Shown: positions 6,417 through 8,448 of the stretch, one piece after another | Layout: each line of letters starts with the position of its first letter | Numbering within the stretch: position 1 is the first letter of the stretch | Assembly: GCA_025929455.1 (NCBI GenBank) | Contig: JAICMB010000122.1 | Coordinates: 1 to 8,448, forward strand | Reading direction: 5' to 3' | DNA: 8,448 nt | Origin: Bryobacteraceae bacterium | GTDB taxonomy: Bacteria; Acidobacteriota; Terriglobia; Bryobacterales; Bryobacteraceae | Notes under the pieces: generated by a model | What the model saw: the letters and a program-made list of their open reading frames with translations, nothing else | What the model was told of the DNA's origin: nothing | Databases searched by the model: none | Translations under genes and position numbers: made by a program

Positions 6417-7175
6417 TCAGAGTGCAGCCGCGATTACGGGCGGTGAGGTGGGTGCGTTGACGCCGCCGGCCGCCTCGAGAGTCACGGCGATTGCGGCTGT
6501 GGCGCTGAGTGCCACCGGCGTGCGATATAGATGCACCGCCGATCCGTCGCTTTCGGAATCGAAAAGCCCCGCGGGCGCCGGCTGGCCGCCTTTCGGGATG
6601 ATCCACATTTCGTAGGTCTTTCCGGCAGGAGCCGGTGGCAGGTTGGAGGCGACCAGGAGCACGCCGCTCGCGGGATTCACGAACACACGGCCGCGCGGCG
6701 GCGCAGGTTTACCGGTTCCAAAACTCACCTCGCGCGTTTCAGGCGCTTGCAGTAGATTTAGGGCTGCACGTAAAGTCGCCGTTTCTGCCGCACTGTGTTG
6801 CGCTCGCGACTGCACAGACGCCAGTTCACCGTGCAAAGATGTGATGCTCGAAGCATCGTTCTGTGCACGGTAGCCAACGATGACGAGCGCGAGCACTGCC
6901 GCCGCAGTCACGAGAGGCCAGGCATAAACCCATCGCCAGCCGGGCTTCTCCTGTGCGCCGACGGACGCGAGTATGCGTTTTCGCAGGCGCTTGGGAGGGT
7001 CGGCCGCTTCCGCCGAAGCGCCCAGCGCGTACATCCACAGTTGCGCTTCTCGAACGCCCGCCGTGCATGCTTCACACCCGCGGTCGAGATGCGCTCGCAC
7101 CTCGCCCTTCTCCGGATCATCGAGGACGCCCATGGCGAACGGCACGTAGTCGGGGCGAAGTTCGTCGCACGTCAT
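6417..7175 (-). CDS. RskA-type membrane anti-sigma factor
   Basis: A 252-residue anti-sigma factor that would hold the adjacent ECF sigma factor at the membrane. Residues about 1-45 are a zinc-binding anti-sigma-like region with H29, C34 and C37 in HLDRGCEAC (Hx4Cx2C rather than the usual Hx3Cx2C). A transmembrane segment runs at about 82-101 (VYAWPLVTAAAVLALVIVGY). A short coiled-coil-like stretch follows at about 110-145. About 150-250 matches the extracytoplasmic RskA domain (VFVNPASGVLLVASNLPPAPAGKTYEMWIIPKG, then AVTLEAAGGVNAPTSPPV). Its ATG overlaps the sigma TGA in an ATGA, so the two are translationally coupled, as is normal for sigma/anti-sigma pairs. Release in homologues follows regulated proteolysis; the trigger here is unknown. 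Confidence 0.88.
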   Translation of the reverse strand: MTCDELRPDYVPFAMGVLDDPEKGEVRAHLDRGCEACTAGVREAQLWMYALGASAEAADPPKRLRKRILASVGAQEKPGWRWVYAWPLVTAAAVLALVIVGYRAQNDASSITSLHGELASVQSRAQHSAAETATLRAALNLLQAPETREVSFGTGKPAPPRGRVFVNPASGVLLVASNLPPAPAGKTYEMWIIPKGGQPAPAGLFDSESDGSAVHLYRTPVALSATAAIAVTLEAAGGVNAPTSPPVIAAAL

Positions 7176-7750
7176 GCCACCGCTCCGCCGTGCAACTGTT
7201 CACGCATCTGCTGCAGCGCTCTCCGCATCCAGGTTTTCACAGTCCCGAGCGGTTGCCCCAGGTGAGCGGCAATTTCCGTTTGCGACATGCCTTCGAAATA
7301 GGCCAGCTCAATGGTCTCGCGCTCGTTCTGATTGAGCCGGCCGAGTGCGCGTTTAACGTGCTGCGCGATGTCCAACTGCGCGGCTTCTTTGGGAAGGTTA
7401 GCAAAGAGCGTCGCGTGCTCCGTCTCACTCAGGTCTACCGTGTTCTGGAGGCGCCGTCCATGGCTGCGCAGATAATCGATAGCGCGATTGCGGGCGATGG
7501 CCAGCAACCACGGGCCGGCGGCCCCGCGCTCGGCGTCCAGGGTGCCGGCGCGGTTCCACACTCGCAAAAACGTTTCCTGTACCAGATCTTCTGCTGTCGC
7601 GGAATCTCGAACAACGCGCAGTATCAAACCGTACACCAGCTTTCCGTAGCGATCGTACAAGTCCGCGAGCGCCTGCGGATCGCGCTTTTGCAGACGCAGC
7701 AGGAGGTCGCTGTCGGCCGCCGCCAGAATGGCCATCAATAACGGAAGCAT
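7172..7750 (-). CDS. ECF-family RNA polymerase sigma factor (sigma-70 family)
   Basis: A 192-residue extracytoplasmic-function sigma factor that directs RNA polymerase to target promoters when freed from its anti-sigma factor. Region 2 spans about 26-97 (LYDRYGKLVYGLILRVV, DLVQETFLRVW at 55-65, WLLAIARNRAIDYLR at 81-95). Region 4 spans about 135-185 with the helix-turn-helix GMSQTEIAAHLGQPLGTVKTWM (about 154-175). Length and domain order are typical, with no extra C-terminal domain. The first ATG at 7750 is used; an internal ATG at 7735 has no ribosome-binding site. A TATAAT lies 22 nt upstream. It is probably autoregulatory and the probable regulator of the downstream DUF4331-TPR-receptor genes. 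That link is inferred from position. Confidence 0.93.
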   Translation of the reverse strand: MLPLLMAILAAADSDLLLRLQKRDPQALADLYDRYGKLVYGLILRVVRDSATAEDLVQETFLRVWNRAGTLDAERGAAGPWLLAIARNRAIDYLRSHGRRLQNTVDLSETEHATLFANLPKEAAQLDIAQHVKRALGRLNQNERETIELAYFEGMSQTEIAAHLGQPLGTVKTWMRRALQQMREQLHGGAVA

Positions 7751-7771
7751 GGCTTTCAGGGATTATACCCG

Positions 7772-7777
7772 CATGCG
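7772..7777 (-). promoter_or_regulatory. Candidate -10 element (TATAAT) for the sigma/anti-sigma operon
   Basis: A perfect TATAAT occurs on the minus strand (7777-7772), placing a start near 7765 and a leader of about 15 nt. The -35 position holds only AGGCAC-like sequence at a 17-nt spacing, so the promoter would be weak or activator-dependent. A housekeeping-type promoter here fits low basal expression of the sigma gene. Confidence 0.4.
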
Positions 7778-7865
7778 CGTAAACGTGCCTTCACCTATTT
7801 AGTACGTCGGGAAGGGTGGCGCTGGATTGCAGTTGCAACACAATCGCACGTCCCGCCCTCTACCC

Positions 7866-7895
7866 TTTAGGAGCCTACTATTTAGGAGCCTACTA
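7866..7895 (+). repeat. 15-bp tandem duplication containing the ribosome-binding site
   Basis: Two exact, adjacent copies of TTAGGAGCCTACTAT cover about 7866-7895. Each carries an AGGAG. Only the second copy lies at a working distance (6 nt) from the ATG at 7895. Compared with the similar leader near 1115, the extra 15 nt exactly accounts for the greater distance to the start codon, so this looks like a recent in-place duplication. Confidence 0.8.
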
Positions 7896-8308
7896 TGCCC
7901 GAAAAAACCACCATCGAACGAGCAAAGAAAGACAAACGTGAGGGCAAAGCTCCGACCACGCAGGCCGGGGAATTTGTCCGCGAAGAGATCGAACACATTC
8001 GCCGCGGCAAGCACGGCGCGCGGTCAACCAAGCAGGCCATCGCGATCGGTCTCTCGAAAGCGCGGCGCGCGGGGGTGGATCTGCCGCCGCCGAAAAAAGG
8101 CACGACCTCCGAGGCTAGTCGCGAGCGTGCGGAGCGCGACCTGAAAGCCGGACACGCACCCAAGCACAAGAAAGCATCGACGAAGCGATCGCGCGCACGC
8201 CTTAAAGCGCTGAAGCGCGAGCCGCGTTCAACGGCATCGCATTCCGCTCTATCGAAGCAGGCACATCAGGCGGCCGCGCGGCGCCGTTCGCGCTCCCGCT
8301 CTTCGTAA
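7895..8308 (+). CDS. Highly basic DUF6496-like protein, possibly nucleic-acid binding
   Basis: A 137-residue, soluble, very basic protein: 18 Lys and 21 Arg against 14 acidic residues. Residues 1-70 (IERAKKDKREGKAPTTQAGE, FVREEIEHIRRGKHGARSTK, QAIAIGLSKARRAGVDLPPP) resemble what I recall as the DUF6496 family; this is a memory-based match. The tail (about 90-137) is low-complexity Lys/Arg/Ser/Ala ending RRRSRSRSS, resembling histone-like tails, so DNA or RNA binding is a reasonable inference. The ATG at 7895 has AGGAG six bases upstream. It is transcribed divergently from the sigma gene across a 144-bp region. No known pathway role, and no obvious functional link to the minus-strand cluster. 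Confidence 0.75.
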   Translation: MPEKTTIERAKKDKREGKAPTTQAGEFVREEIEHIRRGKHGARSTKQAIAIGLSKARRAGVDLPPPKKGTTSEASRERAERDLKAGHAPKHKKASTKRSRARLKALKREPRSTASHSALSKQAHQAAARRRSRSRSS

Positions 8309-8344
8309 CGTTGTGTAACGCTGGCGTGTTTACCGAAATTTACC
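8305..8344 (+). promoter_or_regulatory. Two hexamer pairs with 10-bp period upstream of the sigma-54 promoter
   Basis: GTAACG occurs at 8305-8310 and 8315-8320, and TTTACC at 8329-8334 and 8339-8344. Each pair repeats at exactly 10 bp, about one helical turn, so both copies of each pair face the same side of the DNA. They lie about 43-82 bp before the predicted sigma-54 transcription start, and the first copy overlaps the stop codon of the preceding gene. They could be activator-binding half-sites. The repeats are seen; the role is inferred. Confidence 0.35.
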
Positions 8345-8360
8345 CGCGCAGCTCACGAAG

Positions 8361-8376
8361 CGGCACGACAGTTGCA
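8361..8376 (+). promoter_or_regulatory. Sigma-54 (RpoN) type promoter
   Basis: CGGCACGACAGTTGCA matches the sigma-54 consensus TGGCACG-N4-TTGCA at all but the first base. The essential GG (8362-8363) and GC (8374-8375) are separated by exactly 10 nt. The predicted start is near 8387, only about 13 nt before the ATG at 8400 but still upstream of the GGAGG at 8391-8395. Transcription from such promoters requires an AAA+ enhancer-binding protein, not visible in this window. Confidence 0.65.
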
Positions 8377-8399
8377 CAGGATACTGTGCTGGAGGAAAC

Positions 8400-8448
8400 A
8401 TGACATCGCGCCTCATCATTATTGCTTTGGCGGCCGCGGGCGCCTTGC
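8400..8448 (+). CDS. Start of an exported or membrane protein (runs off right edge)
   Basis: Sixteen codons are visible: Met-Thr-Ser-Arg followed by the hydrophobic run LIIIALAAAGAL. This is typical of a signal peptide or first membrane helix. A strong GGAGG lies at 8391-8395, 4 nt before the ATG, and a sigma-54 promoter lies immediately upstream. The product cannot be identified from so little sequence. Confidence 0.7.
   Translation, partial: MTSRLIIIALAAAGAL

Noticed and set aside
6953..7741. 262-codon plus-strand frame opposite the sigma/anti-sigma genes
   Set aside because: It is antisense to well-defined sigma region 2 and region 4 motifs and looks like a codon-bias shadow.
7817..7837. 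Second sigma-54-like motif (TGGC...TTGC) upstream of the DUF6496-like gene
   Set aside because: The GG to GC spacing is 9, not the required 10, in both possible registers.

Overview
The window is a GC-rich (roughly 60 %) bacterial chromosomal segment. It most likely comes from an Acidobacteriota member (Solibacter/Bryobacterales-like), but this is inference. The support is a TonB-dependent receptor carrying an N-terminal carboxypeptidase-regulatory-like domain, which is very common in that phylum, next to an ECF sigma/RskA-type anti-sigma pair and a periplasmic DUF4331 protein. No rRNA, tRNA, IS element or CRISPR array was seen.

Layout. Positions 1-1013 (minus) hold the N-terminal 337 residues of SecA, running off the left edge. 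Positions 1014-1315 are a 302-bp gap with a candidate secA promoter, several inverted repeats and a doubtful plus-strand micro-ORF. Positions 1316-7750 (minus) are a co-oriented cluster read right to left: ECF sigma factor (7172-7750), anti-sigma factor (6417-7175, 4-bp ATGA overlap), DUF4331 exported protein (4802-6307), exported TPR protein (3604-4746) and TonB-dependent receptor (1316-3601, starting 2 nt after the TPR stop). A divergent gene at 7895-8308 encodes a very basic DUF6496-like protein. The right edge holds the first 16 codons of an exported or membrane protein (8400 onward) behind a well-formed sigma-54 promoter.

How the genes may work together. The sigma/anti-sigma pair probably controls its own cluster. 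The structural genes give one secreted protein of unknown function, one secreted TPR scaffold and one outer-membrane active-transport receptor. This looks like a regulated envelope uptake or surface-processing module whose substrate cannot be read from sequence. The receptor lacks an obvious STN signalling domain, so a classical FecR-type surface-signalling circuit is not indicated.

The most unusual non-coding signals are: (i) a roughly 90-bp leader shared at constant spacing by the DUF6496-like gene and the micro-ORF next to secA, with a 15-bp tandem duplication in one copy; (ii) a DUF4331 leader in which either of two CCCGTAGTT copies could pair with the ribosome-binding site; (iii) a perfect 10-bp intercistronic hairpin; and (iv) a sigma-54 promoter preceded by two hexamer pairs, each repeated with a 10-bp period.
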